64,000 nucleotides of DNA from Seriola aureovittata (Eukaryota > Chordata > Actinopteri > Carangiformes > Carangidae): positions 5,070,140-5,134,139 of the forward strand of contig NC_079384.1 of NCBI RefSeq assembly GCF_021018895.1, read 5' to 3'. The notes beneath the pieces are model-generated. The model saw nothing but the letters and a program-made list of their open reading frames with translations. It was not told where the DNA came from and ran no database searches. Position 1 is the first letter of the stretch, and every line of letters begins with the position of its first letter. The translations under genes and the position numbers were made by a program. Of the stretch, positions 49,101 to 60,735 are shown one piece after another.

Positions 49101-50790
49101 TGACCATTATCAAAGGCAAACTCAATGCTGAAAGATAGGCAACAGTGTGGGCACACCCTGGTGTCCGGTGACGCATGAGGTCCGTCAACTCATTCCCGCT
49201 TGTTGTGTTTTCACTGGTGAAGTTGACCGAGTCAAAACGACCCTCAGGAAACAACCCGGTGCTCCCGATAAGCTGTCCACCACTGGCAGTACTAACTAAC
49301 TTCTCCTCTGTGCTTCAACTGAGTGGTAACTAAAAAGAAAAAAAGTAATTCTCCCACATAAACTGTCTTGAGCTTGGTGTTAATACGTTTCTTCTCTTTT
49401 GTCTTAAGCACAATTTTTCATTGCAGGACTTGAAAAGAAACCTTCCCCTCCTTAAACGCTTAAACACTGAGTCAGTGTAGGGTTTGATCCGCCACTCGTG
49501 ACTACTCAGAAGAAAAATATCCGCCTCTGCCGTTCGCCCATTTGCAGCTAATTAGACAGCATGTGACTGATTCAGGCCTGTTGTAAACACTATCGCATCT
49601 GACTCCCATTACAAAGCAGAAATGAAATAAGCAAGGACCTGAGTGGGAAACGGCAGTAGCAGCAGCAGCGGCGGTCACACCGGCCCCCGACGCTTTGTTA
49701 CAATGCAACGGCGCGTTAGGCTACATCATGAAGTACTTTACAGCCACTAATTAACACACACAGACGCTTTGGTTTCTGCTTCAGAAAATATACAAATTAG
49801 AAAAACATTTCCACTTGTGCCTGATGGGAACAGACTCGCAAAATCACTTAGCACTGCAACCAGCGACGAGCACGTTCTCCACCAGATAGAACTGGGCCTG
49901 CTACACACACATATGCATGCACGCACACACACACAACCCTCATCTTGAGCTAAACAATCAACTGGCGAACAAACACTGTCATGTACTATAGTCAGACACT
50001 GAACACCGCCATTCCTAAGACAACTCAACCAAAAACAAATACACTGGAAACAAAGCAGACACACACCCCCGCAACTCTTTTTCACAGTTGCTCCAGCGCC
50101 CGACACATCATTTATTCTCTCTTTCAAGCCTGCCACCGAGCAGCTGTTATGAGTAACGCTATATAACACGGAGTTCCTGGCTGTAAAAAAAAAAAAAGTA
50201 GAAAAAGAGAAAAAAAAAACCACTGCTGATTTGCTAAATGAACAGATGACTAATTAAAAACACAGCAAAGTGTGTGTAATTAATGAGTCCATTAGGTCTA
50301 GGTAATCTCAGGGATCCAGTATTAACAAACTCTGAGGAGACTGAGATGGAGGTGATTAACAGTGTGGCCACATTGGCTCTAATTAACTACACAACCACAG
50401 TCACAACCGGATTCAGTGAGCATATGTCAGTGTTGTGTGTGTTTTTTCTTTTTTTATTTGAAGGTCTCACAGTAGAATAAGATGTCAGAGACTATATGTG
50501 TGAGGCCTGAGAAAACAGTAATCAGTTTTGTACATTCAAACTGCGACGTGATGCATGGATGTGTCATATGGAAGCTTACGGATTTACGTGACATTAAAAG
50601 AAAGTCAAATCAGTGAACTTAGTGTGATGTAACGTAAACGCCTGGTGTCTTTCAACCACCAGGCCGTTCTTTGTACCATGTGACAGATGAAAAAAAAAAA
50701 GAGCAAAACTCGTTTTTTCCTCATAATTCATGTAAAGCAAACATGTATTAGACCTTCATAATAGGCCTTTGTAACGGCTACATTTGACAG
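46116..50790. other. Gene-free sequence
   Basis: No gene is supported. Visible structure: a 20-bp palindrome ATGATGATGATCATCATCAT at 46961-46980 continuing into CAT units; a GA-rich stretch at 47560-47610; a T19-20 run near 48690-48709; and an A-rich tract near 50188-50200. The interval 50270-50420 has a few TAATTAAC-type motifs. A 158-codon minus-strand frame at 49747-50223 has Cys-rich low-complexity content and no domain. Confidence 0.5.
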
Positions 50791-51228
50791 TTAAAGGTCC
50801 CATATTGTAGAAAGTGAGTTTTCCATGTCTTTTTTGATTATAAAGCAGGTCTAGGTTCTATATTAATACTGTGAAAGTATCAGAGAGAAACACAGAGAAG
50901 CACACACAGCCTGTATTCAGAAACTGAGCTGTCAGGACTTCTGTAACTTTGTGATGTCACAACAAATCAGCAACTGCTCTCAGCCATGCCCCAAGCCCAG
51001 CCCCGCCCACCCGGAGCCACCATCCAACCTTGCAGGATTTGCGTTTACCTGAAATCTGCTATAGTTTTATTTGATCACTCAGAAAACAGTCAGCCAATCA
51101 GAGGAGACGCTCAGAGCCTCCTCCCTTGTGATTGGCTCACCGTCTTGTTGTTGCTAGAGCTCCAGAAAGAAGCCTGGAGGTCACACTTCAAATAAAACAC
51201 AGAAGAAGTGAAGATATGGGACCTTTAA
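50791..51228. mobile_element. MITE family A, copy 2 (complete)
   Basis: The ends TTAAAGGTCCCATAT and ATATGGGACCTTTAA are perfect 15-base inverted repeats. The element is 438 bp, non-coding, and shares its interior with 11158-11628. TTAA at each outer edge could be a piggyBac-type target duplication or part of the palindromic terminus. Two CCTTGTGATTGGCTCAC / CAGCCAATCAGAGGAG segments form an additional internal inverted motif around a CCAAT-box core. Confidence 0.88.
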
Positions 51229-51655
51229 CCAAATGAATTATTCAGTCAATATCTTACGTCACTATTGTTGAACGACTGAAGAATGTACTGAAAAATCAAA
51301 ACTCTCATAGCAAAAATGATTAAAATGAACGGCGGTACAAAATCGAGGATAGTTTGTCGCGGTAAACAGACCCAGACATCAGTCAGTGTGCGCTTGTGCA
51401 TTCATTCCCCATGGAGGTGGTTTTATCTTATCACAACCATCTGCCGGGTCTGCTCCTGTTTTGTCCGCGGAGATTAGAAAGAAGATAGCGCGGGCCAAAA
51501 ACACTTCACAGCGTAAAGAAGTCTGCCTCCTGCTGCCTGGGGAGCTGCTTTCATCTCTGCAGCTCATTATACAGCACTTCCCTGGCTCAGGACCCAGGTA
51601 TGATGCAAAGACAGTGGGTAGGAGACTTAATGAATTCCTTTTGTTTACCTTACAT

Positions 51656-51699
<44 letters not shown>

Positions 51700-52167
51700 T
51701 TTTCCAGTGTCAGTGTGCGCATGTAGAAATTCCACTTTTTTACCACAGTTACACTTTTTTCTCTCTAACTTGAAGAGCAAATCTTTCAGTTCATTCATCA
51801 CAGTTTTATGATGAATGAACTGTATTGTTCATTTTTTTTTTCAGTTTCTCTCTGGGGCACTCATTAGCTCATATTAGCATGCTGTCAGGTAAAACTAAGA
51901 TGGTGAACATTATACCTGCTAATCATCAGTTCACATTGCGAAAGTGTGTTAGCATGATGCATTTAGCTTTATCAGTGTCTATTTACAGTAGAATCTCATT
52001 AAAACTCGTTCGAGAAATAATCAGCAGCATTTTCTCATGTTTTCTGGACTTTCATTAGAGGCTGTGCTGAGCAGTGCTTGTCCCAAGATGAACCTGTTCA
52101 TTATACCTGTGGCAAACATGTCCTCTTAGAGAGGGGAAACACAATCTGGGTAAAAACCAGTGTAAAG
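51229..52167. other. Sequence with an exon-like open segment and a (TG)n tract
   Basis: The interval 51386-51597 (+) is open for about 70 codons with balanced composition and ends at CCCAG|GTATGA, a plausible donor. It has no recognised domain, and the opposite strand is also open. The rest is ordinary AT-rich DNA with the (TG)n tract listed separately. Confidence 0.35.
51658..51698. repeat. (TG)n microsatellite
   Basis: Forty-one bases of uninterrupted GT/TG. Confidence 0.97.
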
Positions 52168-52795
52168 CAGGAGTCTCCATCCTTTTTCACTGTGAGAGCT
52201 ACTTGGACTAAATAAAAGGGGCTGAGAGCTCCTCTCTCGTCTCGTATTACTGGTTACATTTATTTACATATCACATCGAAACACTCAAACGGATCTCCAA
52301 AAACAGCTGTAGCTTACATCACATCAATGTCAATTTTACAGACATGATTCAGTCAAAGCTGACCGCACAGTAGTGACGCCATTGCAAATAAACTTCCATA
52401 AATCTGAATAGAAATCAGAGAAAATAGAAGATCCATAATAAGTAAAAATGTAAACAAAAAAAAACAAAAAACGGAGCTGAAGTTGAAGCCCACAACTTAA
52501 CTCGCTTGATCCATGGCGACATATAAACGGTTTCTTGGAAGAGTTAAGTTATGTCTATTCTGTTATCCAGAGGAGTTGCTATCACTGCATGACACCTACT
52601 GAATATCTGATGTAAACAAACTTGACAGTGTAACTCATTTGACTGACGACTGGCAAATAATTATTTGGTGTTGAAGAGGGGTGCGTGTTTGATTTAATTG
52701 CATTTGGAATAAATTTACTGAGTGAAGTTAAAGTTACTACACATCCATGTACATATTATACTGGTAACTCACAGGCCAAGTGTTGGAGACCCCTG
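52168..52795. mobile_element. Non-autonomous hAT element (Charlie-like termini)
   Basis: The left end CAGGAGTCTCCATCCTTTTT and the right end AGTGTTGGAGACCCCTG are inverted repeats of the hAT type CAGGGGTCTCCAAC. The 628-bp interior has no transposase domain. The flanking octamers GTGTAAAG and ACTTAAGG match at only about half of positions, so the target duplication has decayed and the copy is older than the one at 31472-32305. Confidence 0.75.
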
Positions 52796-54832
52796 ACTTA
52801 AGGAATCAGGGTGTTTTGCAGCAAAAGTCACAAAATCTTGAACGTCCCTTGTAAGATACACGTTGCACAAAAGCACTACAGTGCCTGCAAAAATAATACA
52901 GGACAAATTCCTGTAAGGGAACTTTCATAAACCCCCATGTGCTGCACTGAATATCTGTGTTCACATACACATGTATGTTTTGCACATGCATGTTGTCTAC
53001 CCATTTCCCCCATGGGAGAGACTCGGAGTGTCAGTCTACGAGGCTGTCAGTGCCTGCTCACCGACAGCCTATAAGTTCCTCTGGTTGCCTTTTGGAATAA
53101 CAACCACCCCCTTATTGAATAACCTCTGTTTCACCTAACCCCTCTGTGCGCCCCTCGTCTCCATCCAAAAACCAAATCTAAGCTCAATATGAGCCCGGTT
53201 AGCCCGGTTATTGATAAATCCACGTTCCTTACCCCAGCCGCTACAAATTACCATATTATAGGGCTTACAGGTATTAGTTTTGGGAGGCCCTGACCCAAAT
53301 CAAACAAGGGATACCTGAATTGCTTTTGTCTGTCTGGACAGGCAGTGATGGAGACACTGGCTGCAGTCAGGGAAATAGATATGGGGAAGACCAAACACTG
53401 AGAGAGAGGTGGAGGTGGCGTCATCTGCAGTCACAACAGATCAATCTCATATGATTGCAAGAGGACTGCATGCCAGACTGACCGCCGCTCACAGTTCAGC
53501 AGCCACATGCACAACGCTGTTCGTAGATAGTGTTACTGCAGCCACTGTATAGCGATGACACAATTGGCCAATAAGTGCAGCTGAAGATTTACGGAAACAT
53601 TAATGTTTTTAACAAATCCTTTTTTTTCTTTCTTTGTGACACCTTTCAGTGATTTTTCATCTTTTATATCATAATATATGAAGAGGGAAAATATTTAGTA
53701 TTTTAAAAGAAATAAATAACAAAAGTTTTTTTTATCCTCCATCATTTTCATCCTGCCACCCAGTCTGGGAACCACTGCAACTCCCTGTGAAGGGTCAAGA
53801 AAAGCAACACAGCAATATTATGAAGCAAAGTTCTTTCATTAGGAACTCTTAAGAAGTCACCTACAGTAGGTCCACTATCCTGATGCAGCCTCAAACTAGC
53901 CATGTTAGCATCTAACTACTGTACACAGGTAAGTTAGCTGTGGTGTTAATGCTGACTAGATGTTGAGATTTTAAGGGTTTATAAAATAAAGAATATTTTA
54001 GGTTTGTAAAAACGCATGAATGTGCAACAAAAGAGAAGTAAATTGATCTGTAAACTGATCGTCAATAGGTGGCATAGTTATTGGTTTGTAGAATCACGTG
54101 CATTGAAGAAGTTATTTTGATTCGACTCTTTGATTCATTTTTTAAATTTACATCGTCACACATTCTTCTTTTAACAGGCTCTCAAACAGCAGACTGGATT
54201 GTATTCTGGCCAGCTCAAATCTTTATATTTTAAATATTATTATTTTATATTCATCATTTTTTGCCAAAGTTTCCATTTAACTAATTTAGCTGGCAAAGAA
54301 TTTGTTTGCCAACCTCCCCACTGTGATTTCATACAACCAGCTAGATTATTCACGGCTGCAGACGATCTCCACCTTGAATACACGCTTGTATAACTCAATC
54401 CACCGTACAGTCTGGCTGCAGCTTCATCACCCGAGGCTTAAATCTGAGGTTGGAGTGATGAGTTTGAATCAGTAGAACCATCATTTCTCGGCTATCAACG
54501 CCTCGGTCCCCCACAGAGGGATGGTTAGGGCAGAGAGGAAGTGAACGGGAAAAAACTTTCACAAGATGAGAGACAGATGGTTGGGATACTGGAGGGAGAA
54601 AGAATGGCAGACTGATAAACTCACTCATCTGTCCATTAAATTACAGAGTAACTGTTCAAAATTATAATTTTCTCTCTCTTTTTCTACACTGCATATTGGT
54701 ATAACTACCCACTATCACTCCACAGTAAAGAGACAACCAGCTCTCACAGCTCCAACACCAACCTTCCTCTTATTCCATTAACCTAGAGCGATCCTGACAC
54801 TGTCGATATCTCACATCTCATTTGAACCAAGA

Positions 54833-54834
<2 letters not shown>
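52796..54834. other. Gene-free sequence
   Basis: No gene is supported. An eight-base-arm hairpin (AGGCTGTC / GACAGCCT) lies at about 53040-53070. The rest is AT-rich. Confidence 0.55.

Positions 54835-54879
<45 letters not shown>
54835..54879. repeat. Compound (TG)n(GA)n microsatellite
   Basis: About 31 bp of GT/TG run directly into about 14 bp of GA. Confidence 0.95.
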
Positions 54880-55932
54880 GCACATGCCCACCTTCCCCAC
54901 AGCATGTCAGGGGTCAGAGGGCAACAGTAGGAATGCGGCACCATGGGAGCGAACATAATGAAGTCATCACACTCTGACCTCAGCCCCGGTGAGTTATGAG
55001 GTCCGTGAAGCTCAGAGGCTGATGGGTAAAATAATGGGGTCATCACCGCAGTCATCCTGCCTATTTGGATGACATTCACTGTCAAGTTCAATAACAACCT
55101 TTGTCGTTTTTGATGATTTGTTCATTTTTCAGTCGCAGGTTTCTCATTATTTCACTGTAACATAAAAAAAAGAGACTCGACAAGCTGCTGCTCCAAATCC
55201 CAGAGCTAACTGTCAGCTACAGTTACGTTAGCTAGCCGTTAGCAAACTTGCTAGCTTGAAGAACTGCTTTCCCTGTAGCTGGTTAGCCGCTGGGTCACCG
55301 AAGCTGAACGTATAGCTTCATTTTATGACCGATTTTATGGGCAAAACTCAGCACGACACACGTTGACTCACAACAATCACACATACCGAATAGTGTAACG
55401 TGTGTAATGACGGTCTGAAGGACAGCGTCAGGCGCTCCGCCGCTGCCCAAATGCCCATTGACAGTTTATGGAGCAGCCGTTTCCTTTGTGGTGACGTTGC
55501 CCTGACTCAAGCCTCTGATGACTCAGCGTACAATGTGAAGGTCTCATTAATTTAAGCCACTTAAGGCGATTTTCCAGTTAGGCTTGTTTTCTAATGAGGC
55601 AGGGCAGGGCAATTAGGTGATTAGGGTTATGGCAGCACCGTGCTTTTTTAGGCATACAGAAGTGGGCAGAATCTAACCCACTGTCTAAACTGTGAAGGAG
55701 TCATTAGATAAATAGATGACAACAAACTGAGCGGAGTCAAGGGCTCTGCACTTAAAGGGACGGTTAATGTTTTAATTCTTCACACTCTTAGTCTTACGGT
55801 CTTACTAAACGTGTGGTCACAATCGTCATTTTAATGAAGCTTCAAGCGAACAAGGTGGCATGAGAACCTGTCAAATGTGAACCGTTGCCTCATTGAAACT
55901 GTCGAAGGGCAGTGAAGTCTGGCTGAGCGGGC
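54880..55932. other. Gene-free sequence with a CpG-richer patch
   Basis: The interval 55190-55520 is CpG-richer and contains clustered GCTA-type motifs (TTAGCTAGCCGTTAGC, GGTTAGCCGC) that often occur in teleost MITEs. No terminal inverted repeats were found, so it is left unassigned. Confidence 0.4.
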
Positions 55933-55963
55933 GGGGAGGGGGGGAGGGAGGGAGGGAGGGAGG
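55933..55963 (+). repeat. (GGGA)n G-quadruplex candidate
   Basis: Seven to eight runs of three or more G are separated by single A residues, followed by poly-A. This fits the G3-loop-G3 pattern of stable G-quadruplexes. Confidence 0.9.
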
Positions 55964-56865
55964 ACAAAAAAAAAAAGAAAGCGCTGTGAAAGAATAGAAA
56001 GGCAGCAGCAGGTTTCCTTTCAGTGTCTTAGCAACCTATATTTGTTACTCACCCTGTGTAAACCTCATGTCTGTGGTCAGTACGACCAATCACCTTACAG
56101 CCCGCTCTCACTTTTCAGCACCTCGCACGCATGTCTAGACCCGAAAGGTGTTGGGAATAGGTTCAGTGTGTGTGTGTGTGTGTGTGTGTGTGTAGCCAAT
56201 GATTCATCTTGCCATTATTGTACCACATAGAAACACGGTGCTGAAAAGCACTGGCTGGGTCTCGGCTGACAAAGTTCACCCCGGAGTGGTGCACTGAGGC
56301 TGACCCTGAATCCCAGGGGATTAGGAATTTGACTCAAGTCCACATCCCATCAACACGTCACATATTCTATGTTTTGCAACACTGACACAGTTGATGGACA
56401 GCAACATTATCAGGTGATGAAGTTCTGCATCAACTGGTACAATCGCAAGATTCATGATGTTTTTCAGATCATATTAAAAAATCTTTTTTATACAAACAGA
56501 CAAATAGAAACAGTTGCTGGTTGTGTACCTTGGGTGTAAGCAGTGATCACAAATCACTAATAGTGACATCATTGCATTTCACTAATGATTAAATATACTA
56601 TAAAGACACCATAAAGCCCTTAGGGGTGTGGGGACTCTGGGCAGTTGCCTGCTTTACCTGATCGATAATCAAACCTTGCAGGACGCCATCATAACTGTAA
56701 CTCTCACATGTGTGTATAAGTATAGTGTTTAGCTTGATTGACACAATGTGACAAAATAAGAGAGATGAAACAAATCCTGTGTTGCAAATTGCAGCTTGCA
56801 CTTGCAAAATTTGTGAAAGAAACTCCTTGAAAAAAATTTATTTGCCAGTTGTATGAAACAATGTA
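55964..56865. other. Gene-free sequence with a short (TG)n tract
   Basis: A (TG)n microsatellite occupies 56166-56193. Nothing else is recognised. Confidence 0.55.
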
Positions 56866-57309
56866 AGAGACAGGAGACAGGAGGTAGGAGAAAGGTAGGC
56901 GGCAGGAGGCAGGACAAAGGAGGTAGGAGGCAGGAGACAGGAGGCAGGAGACAGGAGGTAGGAGACAGGAGGTAGGAGGAAGGAGGCAGGAGGCAGGAGA
57001 TAGGAGACAGGAGGCAGGAGGCAGGAGGCAGGAGATAGGAGACACGAGGCAGGAGACAGGAGGTAGGAGAAAGGTAGGCGGCAGGAGGCAGGACAAAGGA
57101 GGTAGGAGGCAGGAGACAGGAGGCAGGAGGCAGGAGATAGGAGACAGGAGGTAGGAGGAAGGAGGCAGGAGGCAGGAGATAGGAGACAGGAGGCAGGAGG
57201 CAGGAGATAGGAGACAGGAGGCAGGAGATAGGAGACAGGAGGCAGGAGGCAGGAGATAGGAGACAGGAGGTAGGAGGCAGGAGATAGGAGACAGGAGGTA
57301 GGAGGCAGG
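56866..57309. repeat. Heptanucleotide minisatellite (GGAGRYA)n
   Basis: About 440 bp of 7-bp units, mainly GGAGGCA, GGAGACA, GGAGATA and GGAGGTA. Irregular units (AAAGGTAGGCGGCA, GGACAAA) recur at 56890-56930 and again at 57070-57110. This marks a higher-order duplication with a period of about 179 bp. Because 7 is not a multiple of 3, every frame reads the same seven-residue cycle, and on the minus strand all three frames stay open (Ser-Cys-Leu-Leu-Pro-Pro type). These open frames, up to 163 codons, are not genes. Confidence 0.95.
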
Positions 57310-58884
57310 CAGAGCAGAGGCTGACTCAACTCTCTTAAGTCAGCGTAATCATCTCAAAGAAACCCGCTGGCTCTCAGCTGGAGCGCGTCATAAAATTCTT
57401 AGTTAGAAATGAGAAAATGTTCGTGGTACAGTTGGACTTCAACAGTAGTCGCATCATCTTACACTGGAACTAAGACACAGACCGAGAACTGACAGATCAC
57501 ATGTCGTGTCTAACTGCCCCAGAGCGAGACAAAGTAGCCCTGGATACTGAAGACAAATGCCTAAATTCGTGTTATATGTAATTAGTGAATGCCACACTGT
57601 GGTTTCAGTAGCTGTATTTGTATTTTCTGAGGCTTCTAATTTGAGTTGGCTTGGTGGACGGTGGTGCCGTCAAGCACCATAACTCAGCCCTGCCCCTGAT
57701 AGCCCTGGCGGAGTCGTTTTGTCTCACTGTACCGTCACAGAAAATTCAGGTAAGGGATTTACTAAACAAAATAGTGTCTGAAAATGAGACTGAGGGAAAG
57801 AAAAAGAGCGAAAGAAACATTACGAGACCTCTCCCTATGTTTACCTTTGCAATTTTGTCCAATTTGTCTAAATTGCTTAGCTGACCTCTTAGAAAAAAAG
57901 CATATGCTTAATGTCAAAAAAGCAGCAAAATATGACTGATCACCTTCATTTTGTCCATTTGGCTCCTTGGCACAAGACTCTAAATTGTGTATTCTTTCCA
58001 TGGCGCCAAACCACCCGCCCTGCATTTAATTAATTTCCTCTTATTTATATGGCTAAAACTTTACAGCAGTTTTTCTTTAGGTAACATAGACTTTCCTGTC
58101 TTTGGAAGACCCAGACTGGTGGAGCTTTGGTTAATCATCATTTACGATCACTTAAATTATCTCATTTTGTCTGTCTCAGTTTTTGTCACTGCTGAATTGA
58201 AGGAGTTTTTTTTGGGGGGGGAGGGCATTGAAAGAAAAAAAAAATGGAGCAGAAATTAATTTGTCAGGATCAGATTGTTAGAAGATGAAATTACTGCCAT
58301 CAGGACCAATCGGAGAGTAATGTTGGTGAATGTTTCTCGTGGCAGGGTAATGAGCAAAATGGCTTTTATACCGCATTACGAGAGGGCAAAGATCTAGCCC
58401 AATTTCCTTGTTGATTTGGCTTCCCATGGATCATTGCTCTGTAGGCCTACTGGAGGAAAATAAAGGCAGGATAGGGAGGAAAAAAAATGCCACCGCTATC
58501 AAGCATCCAAGGTCATTTCTAAAAGGTAGCATTCATTTTAGAAGTACTGTGTCAAGTGTACAAGTCGCAGATACAATCTTAATGTAATCCACTAATTTGG
58601 AAAAGCAATTAGGACACAAACAACCGAGTCACATTTACTTTATTTAGAGATGAGAGTTGGCCCGAGTCAAACTCCGCTGGACATGTCCTTTTAAAACGCA
58701 GCGTCAGCGTCAGGTTTTAATGCACATGGCACAAACCGCATTCTTGTCTCCTTTTCCCTCGGCTCTCGCCAAAAAGGTAGAACATGTTTTCTTTTTCTTC
58801 TCCATATTTAATACAGCTCAGTGCTTGTTTACCTGAAGGCCCCGGCCTTTCCCGTAAGTGAGCCGTCAATCCATCATCTCCACG
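57310..58884. other. Gene-free sequence with a candidate conserved block
   Basis: No gene is supported. The interval 58260-58480, with GGGTAATGAGCAAAATGGC, CCGCATTACGAG and CCAATTTCCTTGTTGATTTG, has the even composition of conserved non-coding DNA. This is a judgement by eye. Confidence 0.4.
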
Positions 58885-58915
58885 GTGGGTAACCAGACCA
58901 GGTCTGGTTACCCAC
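58885..58915. repeat. 31-bp near-perfect palindrome
   Basis: The arms GTGGGTAACCAGACC and GGTCTGGTTACCCAC are exact reverse complements of 15 bases separated by a single A. The loop is too short for a hairpin RNA such as a microRNA. The sequence would favour cruciform extrusion or dimer binding. A (GGGG)-rich tract follows at 58964-58979. Confidence 0.95.
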
Positions 58916-59638
58916 TGGGGTGCAAGCCCCTCTGTGGAGGGACCTGGGTGGGCATGGAGAGCAGGGGGGGGGCGGGGGGAGTAGATCTGTACGGCGGGAG
59001 GGAAGGAGGGCCGGGGACTTCGCTGATATGTCGTCATGCGATGAGAATAAATTTGTGACAGTTGGACTTTTCAGTATCTAGAGCTACGGTCATTTCCCAA
59101 CATTAGGTTTATGTGTTCATTAGGACGGAACGCCTGATGACTGAAGATTAAAAGATAGAAAAATGGATCCTGCTCATTCAAGTCTTATTGGTGAGGTTTA
59201 TCCAAAGATAATCATCTAGACGTGCAGTAAATTTAAAAAAATAAAAACAAACAAAAGGTTACGAAGATGATCAAGTCCAGGCTCTTAAGCTCGGTACAAA
59301 CAGTTCAACCAAAATTATCCACCAAAGCTGTTATGCATAAGCAGTAAACACACCTGGGGCCTGATGCACAAAGCTCCATATTTATATATGCACAAAGTGC
59401 ATGTGTGGGAGATGGCCTGATTTTGTCCATGTGCATTGTTACATCTGCCGCCTTGTCTCTGAGAAAAGCCACGCCTACTACCATCCTGCCAAAAACCAGG
59501 AAGGATTTAAATAGTAACCTGGGTTATGAGCCCACCACCCAACTAAAAGTGACAATTCACATTAGGAATAAGAGCTGGGGTGACAAAAACAACCCACATT
59601 AAATTATAAGATTCTCAGAAAATGGACGGTTCCAAACA
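58916..59638. other. Gene-free sequence
   Basis: A G-rich stretch with runs of nine and six G lies at 58964-58979. No gene is recognised. Confidence 0.55.
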
Positions 59639-59870
59639 TTAAAAGGAGTGATGTGTAAAGTTTTGCTATTGCTGCACAGCTAACATTAGCATTAACAGCC
59701 GTGACGTCGCTTTCCGACAGCAGCTACTCACTGTAGCCTCCAATCTGCCCCGAAGACGTAGCGCTGCTCAACGATGGCCGAAGCTCCTGTCAAGCAAACA
59801 ATCACAACCATCTGCTCTCAGCAAGAAACCGCATTAAGCGGAAGAGAAAACTAACAAACAGCACCTTTAA
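59639..59870 (+). mobile_element. MITE family B, copy 2 (internally deleted)
   Basis: The left end TTAAAAGGAGTGATGTG and the right end CAGCACCTTTAA define a 232-bp element. The interior begins like 60736-61002 (GCTAACATTAGCATTAACAG), then jumps to CACTGTAGCCTCCAATCTGC and GAAGACGTAGCGCTGCTCA, shared with the 35-kb copy. The central AACTTCATTCC / GTTAGCATGCTAACC portion is deleted. Confidence 0.7.
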
Positions 59871-60735
59871 ACGGTACACCTCTGCTGCAGATTTATCATG
59901 CTTTTATTTGTTTGTTTTACTTTTCTGGACATTTATCTGACAGTTACCTGATCCCTATTAAAGTAACCTATATTAAATGACAAGTTTAAGGAAAATGATG
60001 GATGGAAAATAACTAATAGCTAATTTTACCACATCGACTGTAATTTAGTAAGAACCAAACGATGTGACACTCATCTGATCAGTGATTGACAGACAGAATC
60101 TGCAAACATCTGCTGTGTGTTTATCTCCAGAAAGAGAGAGACTGAAAACCCAGGTGTGCAAAGAGCGAGACAGACACATGCAGAAAGAGTATTTTAGACA
60201 GTCAGACGAGGATTTAACGGTTAAGCCCGAACCTGCCTTATCTGTCTGTCTGCCTGCATGTCAGTGAGTGACAGGAGGGCAGAAACAAACTCAGCACCAC
60301 ACGTAAGGAAACATCTGATCGCTGCCCCAGCTGTGCCTCCTGCCCTGTATTATTCCAGTGACCCAACCTGAAACAGCTCTGCTGTGGCAGTTCATTTATT
60401 ATAGTCAAGCCTCCTGTTAGTCTGTGTGCGAGTGTGACACGCACACACGTGTTAGGAGGTGTTTCCCCACCCCCTTTAAATACAAACGTTAGGATTCCTA
60501 CTTCTATTTTGGGCCGTGCTCTGACCTGCTGTCTGTGTCTTTTGTCGTGAGCCTCCTCTCTCACAGGCCACAGATTCCTGCTGAGTGAGAGTGTTGCCCG
60601 GTTCGTAACTCATCTTACAGTAGCACTTACCATGAGGGTTTCCTGCAGTGTTTTGTATTACCTCACCTTATACAAACACCACATCTGCTAAGATCATAGA
60701 ACTAACGCATGCAGATGAAATAAAACACGATTTCT
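59871..60735. other. Gene-free sequence
   Basis: A short hairpin (GTGTGCG / CGCACAC) lies at 60424-60446. Nothing else is recognised. Confidence 0.55.

Noticed and set aside
49747..50223. 158-codon minus-strand frame
   Set aside because: Low-complexity Phe- and Cys-rich content from A/T homopolymers and short CA repeats; no domain or start context.
55190..55560. CpG-richer stretch considered as a promoter island or MITE
   Set aside because: No TATA/initiator context or downstream exon, and no inverted termini; left unassigned.
56838..57329. 163-codon and two further minus-strand frames with Ser/Pro/Leu repeats
   Set aside because: They are translations of the heptanucleotide minisatellite, which is open in every frame.
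58885..58915. microRNA hairpin
   Set aside because: The loop is one base, so no Drosha/Dicer-type precursor can form.
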